This document shows, one piece after another, positions 28,043-38,160 of a stretch of DNA of 64,000 nucleotides. The stretch spans positions 9,238,001-9,302,000 of the forward strand of contig NZ_CP107917.1 in NCBI RefSeq assembly GCF_036014175.1. Direction: 5' to 3'. A program made the position numbers and the translations under genes. The notes below the pieces were generated by a model. The model saw only the letters and a program-made list of their open reading frames with translations. It did not search any database and was not told the DNA's origin. The stretch comes from Streptomyces sp. NBC_00443 (GTDB lineage: Bacteria; Actinomycetota; Actinomycetes; Streptomycetales; Streptomycetaceae). Numbering within the stretch: the stretch's first letter is position 1; every line of letters begins with the position of its first letter.

Positions 28043-29068
28043 TCAGCCGGTAGTGAGCACCATCCGGAATCGCGCGGCGCCCGACAGCATCTTTTGATAC
28101 GCCGCCTCAGCCTCTGTCAGCGGCAGGGGCTCCACCGTCGGGCGAATTCCGTGGAGGGCACTGAACGCCATGGTGTCCTGTACGTCCTGCGCGGTGCCCG
28201 ACGGGTGGCCACGTACGGTTCTGCCGCGCAGAATCAGCTGGAGTGGGCTGATTCCCAGCGGGTCGGGGCTCACGCCGATGACGACGAGTTCGCCGCGGTG
28301 CGTCAGGCCGTCGACCGTCGCCGCGATGGCGTCGGAGCTTCCAGCCGTGGCCAGTACGGCCTTGGCGCCGCCCAGAGACAGGAGAGATTCCGCGACCGGT
28401 GTCGCCCCCGTGCTGTCGATGTAGTGGTGCGCTCCCAATTGCTTGGCGAACTCGGCCTTCTCCGCGCCTCGGGCGATGGCCACCGTCTCGAATCCCATGG
28501 CCACCGCGTACTGCACCCCCAGGTGGCCGAGACCACCGATGCCCAGCACGGCCACGAGATCACCAGGCCGGGCGGAGCTGCGCCGCAGACCGTTGTACGT
28601 CGTGACGCCCGCGCAGGCCATGGGTCCCGCGTCGGTCGCCCTCAGGGCTTCGGGGATCCGGGCCAGGGCGTCGATCGGCGCGATCATGGCTTCGGCGAAG
28701 CCTCCGTCATAGGCGTAGCCGGGAATCTTGAGGTTGTCGCAGACGATGAAGTCGCCCTGGCGGCAGGGAGTGCAGTGACCGCAGCTCCCTCCGAACCAAC
28801 CCACTGTGACCCGGTCCCCCACGTTCCAGTCGTCGGCCTCGGCTCCTTCACCGAGTTCCTCGATGCGCCCGGCGACCTCGTGGCCCGGAACCAGCGGGAA
28901 TCGGACGCCGGGCATACCGGCGCTCACGAAGACGTCGTCGCTGTGGCAGATTCCGCAGGCCTCGACGGCAATCCGTACGTGACGGGGGCCCGGACGCGGC
29001 ACCTCACGCTCGACGATCCGGAAGGACCCGTTCGCGGTGTCGACCTGCGCGGCTCGATAGGTGTTCAT
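28043..29068 (-). CDS. Zinc-dependent medium-chain alcohol dehydrogenase
   Basis: A 341-residue protein from ATG at 29068, with GGAG upstream. Catalytic zinc ligands are in ACGICHSDD and VPGHEVAGRIEELGEG. The structural-zinc lobe is GSCGHCTPCRQGDFIVC, four Cys as in the alcohol dehydrogenase type. The Rossmann glycine motif is AVLGIGGLGHLGVQYAVAMG. The overall family is the NAD(P)-dependent alcohol or aldehyde reductase group (AdhA/YahK-like). It is convergent to the flavoprotein gene. The physiological substrate is unknown. Confidence 0.9.
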   Translation of the reverse strand: MNTYRAAQVDTANGSFRIVEREVPRPGPRHVRIAVEACGICHSDDVFVSAGMPGVRFPLVPGHEVAGRIEELGEGAEADDWNVGDRVTVGWFGGSCGHCTPCRQGDFIVCDNLKIPGYAYDGGFAEAMIAPIDALARIPEALRATDAGPMACAGVTTYNGLRRSSARPGDLVAVLGIGGLGHLGVQYAVAMGFETVAIARGAEKAEFAKQLGAHHYIDSTGATPVAESLLSLGGAKAVLATAGSSDAIAATVDGLTHRGELVVIGVSPDPLGISPLQLILRGRTVRGHPSGTAQDVQDTMAFSALHGIRPTVEPLPLTEAEAAYQKMLSGAARFRMVLTTG

Positions 29069-29823
29069 ACGTATCTCCGGGACCAGGAGCGGCGGCCCTG
29101 GAGCCCGTGGACGACTGCGGGTCAACCGCACGCTACGAGGGCTTGAGGAGCCGACTGCGCCGGACCACACGGCTACGGCCGTCCGGTCGGGCGGTGAGGG
29201 TTCGGGTAGGCAGGCGTCGCCCGGCGGTTACCTCCTCCCGCTGTCGGACGCGAGAGCAGTTCCATCCCACCACCGCCCGGTGGGCTCGGCAACATGTGCT
29301 GCCGGGAGTCCGGTGCGCGTGGCAGAGGCCGCTGAGGACCAGGGGCGCCTGATCAGCACGCGTCAAGATCACGAAGGCTCACAGATGAACAGGTGCCTCG
29401 CCGCCGAGGAGCTTGATCAGCTGGGCCAGGGTGTCGAGTTCGCGGCCGACCTCAGCGATGTGCGGGTTGCCGTAGCTGTCGAACAGCAAGCTGGGCTGAT
29501 CAACGGCGACGGCGGCGCGCTCGCGCCTCTGGGATGGCGGGCGGGCGGCTCGGGAGCCGGAGGAGGGTTCGGTGAAAATCGCGCACAGAGCGAACCGAAA
29601 TGGGAGCCCCGGCCGGATGCAGGCCAGGGTGATCGCCGAAATGCGCCGGCGGATCATCGAGGGAGACATCGAGCCCGGGGCTCCGCTCTCGGAGCTCTGA
29701 CCGGCGTCGAGAAGCTGCGGCCGGCGCTTCGCGAGCGAACCAGGATGGTGACGGCCGATCAGGGCGGCTTCGGTGTCGGTCCGTTCCGCGAGTTCGTGCA
29801 CATTGCTGCGGATGCGGGCTGTC
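29069..29823. other. Gene-poor stretch with degraded fragments
   Basis: About 750 bases without an intact gene. A minus-strand frame ending at 29379 has a plausible protein tail (IAEVGRELDTLAQLIKLLGG) that I do not recognise. A short GntR-like fragment lies at 29617-29700. The rest shows no gene. Confidence 0.4.
29617..29700 (+). pseudogene. GntR-type HTH fragment
   Basis: Twenty-seven codons reading RVIAEMRRRIIEGDIEPGAP then LSEL before a stop. This is the first helix and wing entry of a GntR-family DNA-binding domain (LRRxIxxGxLxPGxxLxE). Nothing of the recognition helix or effector domain follows. Confidence 0.4.
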
Positions 29824-32800
29824 TCACCGCATCTCCTGGTCATACGGTGCCACGGTGATCCTGTCGATCAGCGGCGCGTAGCGGGAGCGGAGCAGCACGC
29901 CGGGGAAGGTGTCCGAGGCGTAGGTGGTGCCGTCGAAGTTGGGCAGTTCCTCGGAGCGGAAGGCGATCGTGTTCTGTCCCTTCTTGAGGTTGACGTGGAC
30001 GGTCAGCTCCCAGAAGTTGTTCTGGTGGAAGCTGTGCGGGAAGCCGACGCGTCGTGTCTCGCCGCCGTTGATGGTGAGGTCGGCGTGGCGGGCGAGCGGG
30101 TCCGGGTTGTAGTGGGTGGCTTCGGACTGCTCGGGGTTGGAGTAGCGGATGCGTAGCGCGTGGAGGCCGGCCCGGTCGGCGGCGACGGTGAACGTCGCGG
30201 TGTTGCCGTTGCCGGGGGCGCCGCCGATGCCGGTGATCGCCGTGCCGTCGGTGGCCAGGGAGAGCGGCGTCAGGGTGGCCGAGCCGGCGAGCTCGGCGGC
30301 ACCGGCCTCGTAGGTGCGAGCCGGGAGCGTGCCCTCGCCGGGTGTGACCGTCATGCGGTCCAGGAGGGTGGGGGACGATCCGCCGGTCACGGTCACCTTG
30401 TTGACGCCGCCGGACAGGGAGACCACCGCGCTGCTCCGGCCCTTGGCCAGACGCAGGACGTCATACCCGTTGACGGAGAGCCGGGCGCTCGTGCCGCCGA
30501 GGGTGTGGACGCTGAGGGTGGCCTCGCGGTCGGTGGGGGAGTAGACCCAGAACGTCGCGGTCTGTCCCTTCTTGAGCTGGGCGGCTCCCGACCCCGTGGC
30601 CGTACGCTTCGGCAGGTCGTACACGGGCTTTGCCCCTCCGGCTAGCCAGGCCAGTTCGCCCTCGTACACCTGCGTGCCGGCTGAAGCCGCCGGCAAAGAC
30701 AAGGTGAGGCGGTCGACGATGGCGTCGCCCTGGGTGGCGCGCTTGCCGTCGAGGCTCTTCGCGGCGAGCGTGAGGGTGTGCTTGCCCCTGGTGAGCTTCA
30801 CCTGGGTGTCGGTGTGGTCCCACACCACCCACTTGTAGCCGAGCGGCAGGTGCAGTTCCTGCTCGCTGTCCGCCTTGCCGTCCACGCGCAGGAAGACGTT
30901 GGTGGGTCCCTGCTCCTTCACCTGGTCGAAGGTGTTGAGGGAGTTGGCGAAGACGCTCAGGTCGTAGGTGCCGTCCTGCGGTACGTCCACGGTGAAGTCG
31001 AGCGCGACGTCCGAGCCGGCGCGCAGGCCCCCACGTTGTAACCGCCGGAGGTGTAGAACTTCGATACGTCGCTCGGCGAACCCTCCGGGCCGTTCTTCGA
31101 ATACCCGGACCCACTGTGGGCGGCGTCCTCCGCCTCGTACGAACTCTGCCAGCGCACGGGCGGGGACTGCGTGCCCTTCGCCTTGCCTGCCGGGCTGAGG
31201 ACGATCTCGTAGGCCGAGGACTCGTTCAGTTCGGGCAGCGCGCCCTCGCCGAAGTCGACGACCACCGTGCCGTCGCCACCGACCTTCAGGTTCTGCTCGG
31301 CGAGCAGCTTCGGGCCGGAGCTGTCACCGACTTGCCCGCTCCACTCGATCTCCTTCACCCACGCATGCACCCGCTCCCCGAAGACTTTCCTGGGGACCTC
31401 GGCGAAGGTGATGTGCCCCTTGCCGGCGGAACCGCCGAAGATCAGCCGCGCCTGCTTCTTCTTCTCGTCGAGCGTGGCGACGCCTTGCATGGTGTAGTTC
31501 GCACCGGGGAACGGCGGATTCACCCTCACCGTGTGGCCGCTCATCGAGGCGTACGAGTTCAGCAGCCACCACTGGCCGTTGCCTCGGTTGGACTGCACCG
31601 CCGAGTCGGAGAGGTTGCCGTCGATGTTCCAGTACGCGATGTCGGCGTCGACCTTGGACTCCTCGATCGCGGACACCCACTGGATCATCTGGCCGGGGAC
31701 GGACGTGTGGTAGTTGAAGGCGTACTCGTTGATGTTGACGGGGAGTTGGGTTCCCTCGCGGTCGGTGCCCTTGAACAGGTCCCACTCCCACGCCCGGTAC
31801 TTGGCGACGCTCTGCCGCACCGCCTCCGGATGGCTCAGCTCGTGCCAGGTGATGACCTCCGGGAGGGTGCCGGCGGCCAAGGCGTGCGTGAGGAAGCCCT
31901 GCACCTGGTCATAGAGGACGCTGGTGTTGGGGCCGGCGATGCGAGCGTCGGGCATCTTGCTCTTGATGAGCTTGCAGGCGTCGTCCCAGGCGGTGAAGAA
32001 GTCAGCGGGGTCGTCGAGCCAGCTGGTCTTGTTGTGGCTCCACTCGCCGGTGCCGAACATGTTGCCTTCGGGCTCGTTGAACGGCACGAGGACGATGTTG
32101 TCCTGGTACTGCTTCGGCAGCCTCAGGACCTGGTCGACCTGCGTTGCGATCTTCTCCTTGTAGAGCTTGACCTTTTCCTCGGGGGTGTCGCCCGGCCACT
32201 GGTAGGGGAAGCCGCGGTGGATGTCGGGCATGTAGATGTACACGTCGCCGTCGGTGGAGTCGGCCAGCGGCTTCACCACCTCCAGCGCGTCCGCACCGGG
32301 GTGCTGCGGACCGTCCTGCGCCTTGGTGGAGACCGTGCGCAGCCCCATGCCCTCGATGAGGTTGTTCGTGGGGACGTCCGGCCCGTACACGCCGTAGAGC
32401 GTGCCGGAGGCGCCGCCGTGGAACGCGCCGGTGTCCGAGCCCAGGTCGACGGTGAGCTGCCCCTCCCGGACCACGGTGACGGTGGCCTTGACCGCGAGTC
32501 CGGCCGCGGCACCGGCAACCGTGAACGTCCCCGGCTTCGCGTACTTCTCGGGCGGTACGGCGTCCCAGGTGACGGGCGTGTCGCGGTCGTAGCCGTCGGA
32601 GAAGGAGGAGCGGACGGCGACGGGCAGGGACGGGGCGGTTCCGGTGGTGGTACAGACATCGAAGGACATTTGTGGGAGCTCCTGGATGGTCGGCACGGCA
32701 TCGACCGTACCGGCCACCTGCCCGGGCCTGAGCGTCGCGTGCCACACGGTGAAGGCGTCTATCGCGCCCTTGAACAGCGGGTCCGGGTAGCACGGTGAGA
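29824..32800 (-). CDS. Secreted clan-A glycoside hydrolase with CBM-like domains (5' truncated, one frame break)
   Basis: About 990 residues remain. It begins inside a LamG-like domain (FKGAIDAFTVWHATLRPGQV) and has no start or signal peptide. Next come a Big_4-type Ig domain (VTWDAVPPEKYAKPGTFTV), a clan-A TIM barrel with candidate acid/base and nucleophile Glu in LVPFNEPEGN and VNINEYAF, a beta domain, and two CBM6/35-like modules (YEAEDAAHSGSG; YEGELAWLAGG). The frame breaks at the G5 run 31028-31032; one extra G restores SGGYNVGGLRAGSDV. The 5' truncation near 32800 faces a truncated LacI regulator, consistent with one deletion removing both starts. By family it acts on plant polysaccharide or arabinogalactan-type glycans. 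As it stands it is probably not expressed. Confidence 0.7.
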
Positions 32801-33707
32801 TCGCCCGGCGGGCCGGTGTGTCGCGGAGCACCGTGTCCTACGCGCTGAGCGGCAAGCGGCCCGTGTCGGACGGGACACGCCGGAGGATCCAGGAGGTCAT
32901 CGACGAGCTGGGCCACCGGACCGACGCGAGTGCTCGTGCCCTGGCCAACGGCCGAACCAGCACGATCGGCCTGGTCCTCCCGCCCGTAGGCAACCACTAC
33001 ACCGGGATGCAGCTCGACTTCATCGGCAGTGTCGTGGAGGCTGCCGCGGCGCATGACTACGACGTGCTGCCGTCTCCGAGCGCTGTGGACCGAGACCGCT
33101 CGTTCCAGCGGCTGCTGGGGGAGCGGCGGGTCGACGGTGCGATCCTGATGGTGATCCGGCTGGAGGACGACCGGGCCGATCACCTGACCGCGCTCGACTT
33201 CCCTTCGTCGCCATCGGCCGCACCGCACACCCCGAGGACGGCTGGTGGGTCGGCCTGGACCACACCGAACTCGCCGCCGCGTGCGTCCACTTTCTCGCGG
33301 ACTTGGGCCACCGTAGGGTCGCCTTCTTCAACCGTCCCGAGCAGTTGTTTCGGGCCGGGTGCGAGTCCGTCCACCGCGGACTGGACGACTTCACCAACGC
33401 CGCGGCCGAGCGTGGGCCGACGGTGCGGACGTGCTGCTGCGGGGACGATGTCGCTTCGGGCCAGGCCTGCCTGGAACGGATCCTGCACGACGACCCGACG
33501 ATCACGGCGCTCATCACGCTCAACGAGGCCGCCCTGGGAGGCCTTTGCCGAGGGCTGGCCCAAGCGGGCCGCCAAGTGCCGCGTGACTTCTCGGTCACCG
33601 GAGTGGTGGCAGCTCGCTCGGCGGAGACGATGACCCCGCAGCTCACCTCAGCGGACGTACCGGCGGAGGAGATGGGCTGGTCCTCTTGGACGGCGTCCAG
33701 CCCCGGT
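32800..33707 (+). pseudogene. LacI-family regulator, both ends damaged
   Basis: The HTH begins mid-helix (IARRAGVSRSTVSYALSGKR), without its start codon and first residues. The periplasmic-binding-like effector domain follows (GRTSTIGLVLPPVGNHY, RVDGAILMVIR, FLADLGHRRVAFFNRPEQLF, ALITLNEAALGGLCRGLAQA). The frame breaks near 33203 in a C-run; one extra C gives FPFVAIGRTAHPEDGWWVGL. The last 30 or so residues are missing because the IS630-type element begins at 33710 directly after VPAEEMG. It was probably the regulator of the divergent glycoside hydrolase. Confidence 0.75.
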
Positions 33708-33709
33708 TA

Positions 33710-33731
33710 CTGACCTTCAAAGCGTGGTGTC
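33710..33731 (+). repeat. Left terminal inverted repeat
   Basis: Identical to the reverse complement of 35718-35739 and to 9651-9672. Preceded by TA. Confidence 0.8.
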
Positions 33732-33828
33732 CTGAGGGCCGACGGGGCTTGATCCCGGCGGTCTGCTCCAGCCCAAGCCATAAGAACTCCGTCGCTCCGC
33801 CTGTGGTCGGTGCGCTATAAACAGGCCG

Positions 33829-34566
33829 GTGACCTTGACTGTTGAGCGAACAGACGCACGCACATGGCCTGACGAGCAGATGCAGGAGCTCTTCAGCGAG
33901 GGCTTCCCGGAGTTCATCACAGCCGATCGGCTGGCCAAGCAGTACATCGGCAGGATCAGGGAGTGGTTCGCCGACCTTCATCTCACGCTGGTGGACGACC
34001 ACGGCATGCCTGTCGCGGCCGGCTGGGGTATACCGATCCGGTGGGATGGTCGAACGGAGACACTCCCCACTGGCTACACCCAGGCCACGATCCGCGCCGT
34101 GGAGGGCCGAGAACAAGGCGTCGAACCCGACACCCTGGTGATCTGCGGAGCAATCGTCACCCCGTCACTCAAAGGACACGGCCTGGCCGGGGAGACACTC
34201 AAAGCACTGCGCCAGCTCGCCCAGGATGCAGGATGGCCGCGCGTCATTGCACCGGTCCGCCCGACCTTGAAAGCCCGCTACCCACTGACGTCCATCGAGG
34301 CCTTCATGGGGTGGACCCGTGAGGACGGTATGGCCCTGGATCCATGGATCCGGACGCATCAGCGTCTGGGCGCCCGCATTCTCGCAGCGGCTCCCGAGTC
34401 GCAAACCATGACTGGCACGGTCGCCGAATGGGCGGGGTGGACCGGCATGGTGTTCCCCGAAACGGGTGACTACGTCATCCCTGAAGGGCTGAGCTTGCTA
34501 CGGCTCGACCACTCCGCTGATCAGGGCACCTACGTAGAGCCCAATATCTGGATGCAGCACATCTGA
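33829..34566 (+). CDS. GNAT-like acetyltransferase (probable transposon passenger)
   Basis: A 245-residue protein from GTG at 33829. A TATAAA at 33816-33821 lies so close that the mRNA may be almost leaderless. The fold is that of GNAT proteins: ICGAIVTPSLKGHGLAGETL is the CoA-binding strand and helix (xxxGxGxA-like). A C-terminal half with GTVAEWAGWTGMVFPETGDY resembles a family of uncharacterised Streptomyces acyltransferase-like proteins. It lies between the left terminal repeat and the transposase of the IS630-type element, so it appears mobile. A different GNAT gene occupies the equivalent position beside the related repeat at 9651. Confidence 0.7.
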   Translation: MTLTVERTDARTWPDEQMQELFSEGFPEFITADRLAKQYIGRIREWFADLHLTLVDDHGMPVAAGWGIPIRWDGRTETLPTGYTQATIRAVEGREQGVEPDTLVICGAIVTPSLKGHGLAGETLKALRQLAQDAGWPRVIAPVRPTLKARYPLTSIEAFMGWTREDGMALDPWIRTHQRLGARILAAAPESQTMTGTVAEWAGWTGMVFPETGDYVIPEGLSLLRLDHSADQGTYVEPNIWMQHI

Positions 34567-34611
34567 GTACCGAAAGGGCTCTCCGACTACCGCGTTGAGT
34601 GCGTGATGTCG

Positions 34612-35675
34612 TCATGGTGGCTGGCATCGGAGTCCGGTGCCGGTGAGGCAGCCGTCGAGGACATCGTGGCGGTACTGGAGCTGGCGTAGGCCGCGTCGGA
34701 CGGCAGTGATCAAGTCATCGGGGTCGGCGAAGGCGCGATTGGCCACGGTGGTGCGTCGTAGGACGGACCAGATGCCCTCGACTGGGTTGAGGTCGGGTGC
34801 GTAGGGCGGCAGTTGGAAGACCGTGAGCCAGTCGCGGTCGGCGATGTAGCGGCGCATGCCGGCGGTGAGGTGGGTGTTGAGGTTGTCCCAGACCAGTACA
34901 ACTGGGCCGCCAAGCTGTTGGTGGGCGGTCTGGATCAGGTCGCGGTAGTCCTTCCAGGAGAAGCTTTTGCGCCCGTCGGGCCGGGCATCCGGGCAGGGCC
35001 GGTAGATCAGCCGTGAGGATTCGCCGGTCTTGTAGCAGGCCAGAGCGGCCACCGATAAGCGGCGGCGGGAGCGGCCCCGCACGCGGACCACGGGCGTATG
35101 GCCGCGGCGGGACCACGTGCGGGTGGTAGGCGGCGTCATCGAGAATCCGGCTTCGTCCTCGAAGACGAGCCAGGCGTCGAGCGCCGCCACGGTCCTTCCA
35201 TCTGGGGCCAGGTCTCTTTCATCCAGCCGGCCACCACGTTCTCGTCCCGCTCGATCGCCCGCCGGGCGGGGACCTGGCAGCTCCAGCCGTGCCGCTTGAG
35301 CAGGGCGGCCACCCCTTGCACGGTGTAGCACTTGTGGAAGCGGCGCCCGATCAGCGTCTTGATCCGCGACAGAGTCCACGTCTGGTCCGGCCACCCACGT
35401 GCCACCGGCCCCTTGGCCAGCTCACGCTCCAGCACGGCAAATAGTGCGTCACTGAGCAGCGGCAGCGACGCCGGGCCCTTCGAGCCCAGGGCTCTCGGCC
35501 CGTCCTGCGACCAAGCCTTGCGCCAACGCTGTACCGACCGGACGCTGACCCGCAGGTCGTGAGCGATGACCGTGTTCTTCTCCCCCTGCCTGAACCGCTC
35601 GGCCGCCTGCAACCGCAACTTCTCGCGGAAGGCGCGCCGTTCGTCGGTCAGCCCGCCCCCTTGCCCATACCTCAT
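34612..35675 (-). CDS. IS630-family transposase (two frames)
   Basis: The N-terminal frame (from 35675) has a helix-turn-helix (AHDLRVSVRSVQRWRKAW) and a winged domain (GVAALLKRHGWSCQVPARRA). The C-terminal frame has the DDE catalytic domain: VFEDEAGFSM, VVLVWDNLNTHL and PPYAPDLNPVEGIWSVLR. The frame changes near 35190, where the reading QMEG should continue TVAALDAW. One additional base (GGACC to GGGACC) joins them into 354 residues, the normal IS630 size. Either this is the missing-G artefact seen throughout the window, or it is frameshifting of the kind reported for some IS630 members. Confidence 0.8.
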
Positions 35676-35717
35676 GCGGTCGGCATGCCGCAGGGATCAC
35701 GAGACGTCATCCCCTAC

Positions 35718-35739
35718 GACACCACGCTTTGAAGGTCAG
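35718..35739 (-). repeat. Right terminal inverted repeat
   Basis: Reverse complement of 33710-33731. Followed by TA at 35740-35741. Confidence 0.8.
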
Positions 35740-35741
35740 TA

Positions 35742-36009
35742 GTTCCTGGGTGCCTTTGCGTCGTATGAGATCACCCTTGCGAGGCAATGCAATGCAATGC
35801 AATGCAACGCCGTGGGGATGTCTCGTCGCGTCGCTGAGCGCGAGTACGCTCACGGAGGCGACCCGGTCCGGCCAGGGGATGTCGCCCGCAGGCGCAGGAC
35901 TCATCCGCCGGCCGGGGGATCCGGCGCCTCTATTTTCGTCCAGGAGCTGCTCCAGCCAGCACCACCCCGGAACGAATCCGCTACCACGCGTGGGCCAAGC
36001 TGTCGCCTG
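35742..36009. other. Intergenic with a GCAAT microsatellite
   Basis: Four tandem GCAAT units at about 35784-35803. No gene was recognised. Confidence 0.5.
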
Positions 36010-36028
36010 CTGAGCCGTGACGGCTCAG
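36010..36028 (-). terminator. Hairpin overlapping the inhibitor gene stop codon
   Basis: CTGAGCC-GTGAC-GGCTCAG forms a 7-bp perfect stem whose arm includes the TGA of the minus-strand inhibitor gene. Confidence 0.45.
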
Positions 36029-36459
36029 AAGGCGAATGCCGATGCGCCTTGGGTTTCCTTGATGCATGAATTGGCGAACGTGTGCTCGTAGTTCACGCGC
36101 GTCCCTCGCCATAAACCTTGGATGGTGACGACCACGGGCCGGTACTCCTTCGTGCAGGGTCGCCCCGCCTCATTTCCGCGGAGGGTGGCCAGGCGTCCGA
36201 GGTCCCCGTTCACGCGATCCAGTTCCGCACAGGCTTGGCGCGGGTCGGGGTGCGTCCCCGAGGTGGTGTACGCACAGTTCAGCGTCACAGCGCGCTCCGG
36301 CGTCGTGGTGACGGCCTTCTCTCCGTGGCCTGTGGTGAAGACCAGAGCCGAGGGGGCGTACAGCGAAGCGGGGGCGCTGTGAGCGGGCGTGCTCAACGGT
36401 CCCGTTACGGCTGCGGTGAGCAAAGCTCCTGACATTGCCCAGCGTGTCATTGGTCGCAT
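36025..36459 (-). CDS. Secreted subtilisin-inhibitor-like (SSI) protease inhibitor
   Basis: A 144-residue precursor with a Sec signal peptide ending STPAHSAPA, leaving a mature protein of about 113 residues, the usual SSI size. Conserved features are the four Cys (LNCAYTT, RQACAEL, GRPCTKEY, ANSCIKE), the reactive loop CTKEYRPVVVTIQGLW, RVNYEHTFAN, and the terminal aromatic SAFAF. By alignment with SSI (CPM-VYDP), the P1 residue is Lys, which predicts trypsin-like rather than subtilisin-preferred inhibition. SSI proteins bind extracellular serine proteases as dimers. Confidence 0.92.
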   Translation of the reverse strand: MRPMTRWAMSGALLTAAVTGPLSTPAHSAPASLYAPSALVFTTGHGEKAVTTTPERAVTLNCAYTTSGTHPDPRQACAELDRVNGDLGRLATLRGNEAGRPCTKEYRPVVVTIQGLWRGTRVNYEHTFANSCIKETQGASAFAF

Positions 36460-36829
36460 GGTGTGTCTCCTTCTCCTTGCGGTGCTGAAGGGCTTCGAAG
36501 TACCCGTCCTATTGCCTCCGTTTCAGGGAGGACAAGAATGAACCGCTGCGAACGCTTCGATTCGGACCAAATTGCCCATTGAATCAGTGGCTTGATTGGC
36601 TGAGCGGTCTTTATGGCTGGGGAGGTGAGGGGGCTTTCGCGTTATCCGTCGGTTGCGGGTGTGGCTGAGGGGCCCGGGGTGTGAAATGGCCTGAATGTTG
36701 TGAGCGTGCCTTGGTTGCCGCAATGCGCTGGCGTACAGCGCAGGATCATGAGGCAGGGCGCTGACATTCGGCCGGCTGGTGGGTCGGATATCCCGTCAGG
36801 GCGGTCTGGTTCGGCTGGCGTGCTTGTCT
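36460..36829. other. Intergenic, nothing recognised
   Basis: Comparatively AT-rich stretch upstream of the inhibitor gene. It should contain that promoter. The plus-strand open frame in its right part has no recognisable content until the deacetylase fragment. Confidence 0.35.
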
Positions 36830-37318
36830 ACGGTCTCGACCTTCGACGGGACATCTGCCGGGAGATCCGCCGGTTCAAGCCCGACGTCGTACTCGGCACC
36901 GGATATGAGGTCGAGATGCCCTACGGCTTCGACCAGGCCGACCACCGTGCGGCCGGGTTCGCAACACTCGATGCGGGCGACGCGCCAACCGGTGGGTCTT
37001 CGCGGAGCAGGTGGATGACGAGGAGCTCGAACCGCACGCCGTGCGCCGGCTCATTGTTCCCGGACTCGCCGGCTCCGGCGCGACCCATGGCGTCGAGGTC
37101 ACCGGTGAGCCGGTGAGCCGGTGCCCCGGGGCGTCGCCTCGCACGAGGCGCACGCTGTGTACCTGGCCGCGCTCCCGGACCATTCCGCCCCCGAGGACTT
37201 CATCCCGAAGTTCACCGCGATGAGTGGCAAGGCCATGGGCGTCGAGCACGCCGTCCTGTTCGGGGTCCATGACCTGCGGGCATCATCGGAGTTCTTCCTC
37301 GAATCCGTGCAGGGCTGA
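36830..37318 (+). pseudogene. PIG-L/LmbE-type deacetylase fragment
   Basis: The C-terminal half of a GlcNAc-PI de-N-acetylase-like enzyme: GLDLRRDICREIRRFKPDVV, GYEVEMPYGFDQADHRAAG (including the DxxxxDH-type metal motif), then in other frames RWVFAEQVDDEELEPHAV and SHEAHAVYLAALPDHSAPED. The N-terminal AHPDD motif is absent. The frame breaks near 36985 fit a missing G (expected DAANRWVF). It is broken again near 37120, where VTGEP VSRG runs through a short GGTGAGCC repeat. Confidence 0.65.
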
Positions 37319-37493
37319 CCCGGGGTCACCTGTTGGAGCTGACGATGTGCCCGTCAAGCTCCTTCATCCGGCTTTGCCGTCGGTTCGGTGGGCTTGGGCC
37401 GGGCAGCGGCTACGGCGACGGCCCTCTGTTCCGCACATGTCGCATAACGGGGGGCCGTCGTGCGGACGCGGCGTTCTTCGTGTTCGGGAGCTC

Positions 37494-38129
37494 TCACGCG
37501 GGCGTCATGCCGAGGTCGTGGCGCAGGCGGTTGCGCTGTTCGGGGCTGAGGTTGGCGGAGACGGTGGCGAGCGTCTGGTCCGCCGGCCATGGCGCGTTCT
37601 CGACGACCTCGCGCACGATCGCCTCACGAGGTGCGGGCGGCAGGGCGGGCAGCATTCTGTGCAGGTCGGTGAGAGCCTCCTCGGGAGGGCGGGAGGCATG
37701 GAAGGCAGTCATGACGGCGGCGAGCTCCTTCTCGCCGGCGAACTGCCACAGCGCGGGCATCGCGACTGTCTCTTCCAGGTGCAGGTGGGCGAGGTAGGCG
37801 CTGATCACCTCGCCCAGCGCCAGATACAGGGCGTGCTGGGCCTCGGGCAGCGCGTCGGCAGAGATGCCGGGCAGGGCCCGCGCCCGGTCGTCCAGCGCGG
37901 CGAAGGCCGAGTCGAGACGAATGTGCTCGGCTTCCAGCGCGTCGGCTGCTTCCGGCGCCCGCTCCCGCAGGAGTTGGTGGATGTAGGTGTCCTCGTGGTC
38001 GGCGTGCTCGCGCAGCTCCTGCGTCATGGCAAGGCAGCGATGGGCCTGCTCGGCGGCGGCGCCGGTCTGGGCGATGTCCGCTGCTCCGAGTTCCACGGCG
38101 AGCGTGAACAGTCGTGCGCGCTGCCCCAT
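37494..38129 (-). CDS. Hemerythrin-like (HHE) domain protein
   Basis: A 211-residue four-helix protein from ATG at 38129. HHE-type iron ligands occur at HADHEDTYIHQLL, EAEHIRLDSAF and AHLHLEETVAMPAL. A C-terminal helical extension ends HDLGMTPA. It is divergent from a MarR regulator (38161); the two starts are only 31 bases apart, so the MarR operator probably overlaps both promoters. The upstream region lacks a strong ribosome-binding site, which leaves the start uncertain. Likely roles are oxygen, NO or redox sensing, or iron handling. Confidence 0.8.
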   Translation of the reverse strand: MGQRARLFTLAVELGAADIAQTGAAAEQAHRCLAMTQELREHADHEDTYIHQLLRERAPEAADALEAEHIRLDSAFAALDDRARALPGISADALPEAQHALYLALGEVISAYLAHLHLEETVAMPALWQFAGEKELAAVMTAFHASRPPEEALTDLHRMLPALPPAPREAIVREVVENAPWPADQTLATVSANLSPEQRNRLRHDLGMTPA

Positions 38130-38160
38130 GTGTACGTTGCGGTAGAGGAGGAGGGGCGCG

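Larger units (their letters stand above)
33710..35739. mobile_element. IS630-type element with 22-bp inverted repeats and acetyltransferase cargo
   Basis: Perfect 22-bp inverted repeats lie at 33710-33731 and 35718-35739 (each starts CTGACCTTCAAAGCG reading inward). Both are flanked by TA, the IS630/mariner target duplication. The 2030-bp interval holds a DDE transposase (minus) and a GNAT gene (plus). It interrupts the LacI gene. Alternative reading: a simple element ending near 34590 next to a solo end at 33710. Confidence 0.65.

Noticed and set aside
31116..32798. A 560-codon plus-strand frame opposite the glycoside hydrolase
   Set aside because: The opposite strand encodes clear clan-A hydrolase motifs. 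The frame is Arg/Val/Leu-rich without domains.
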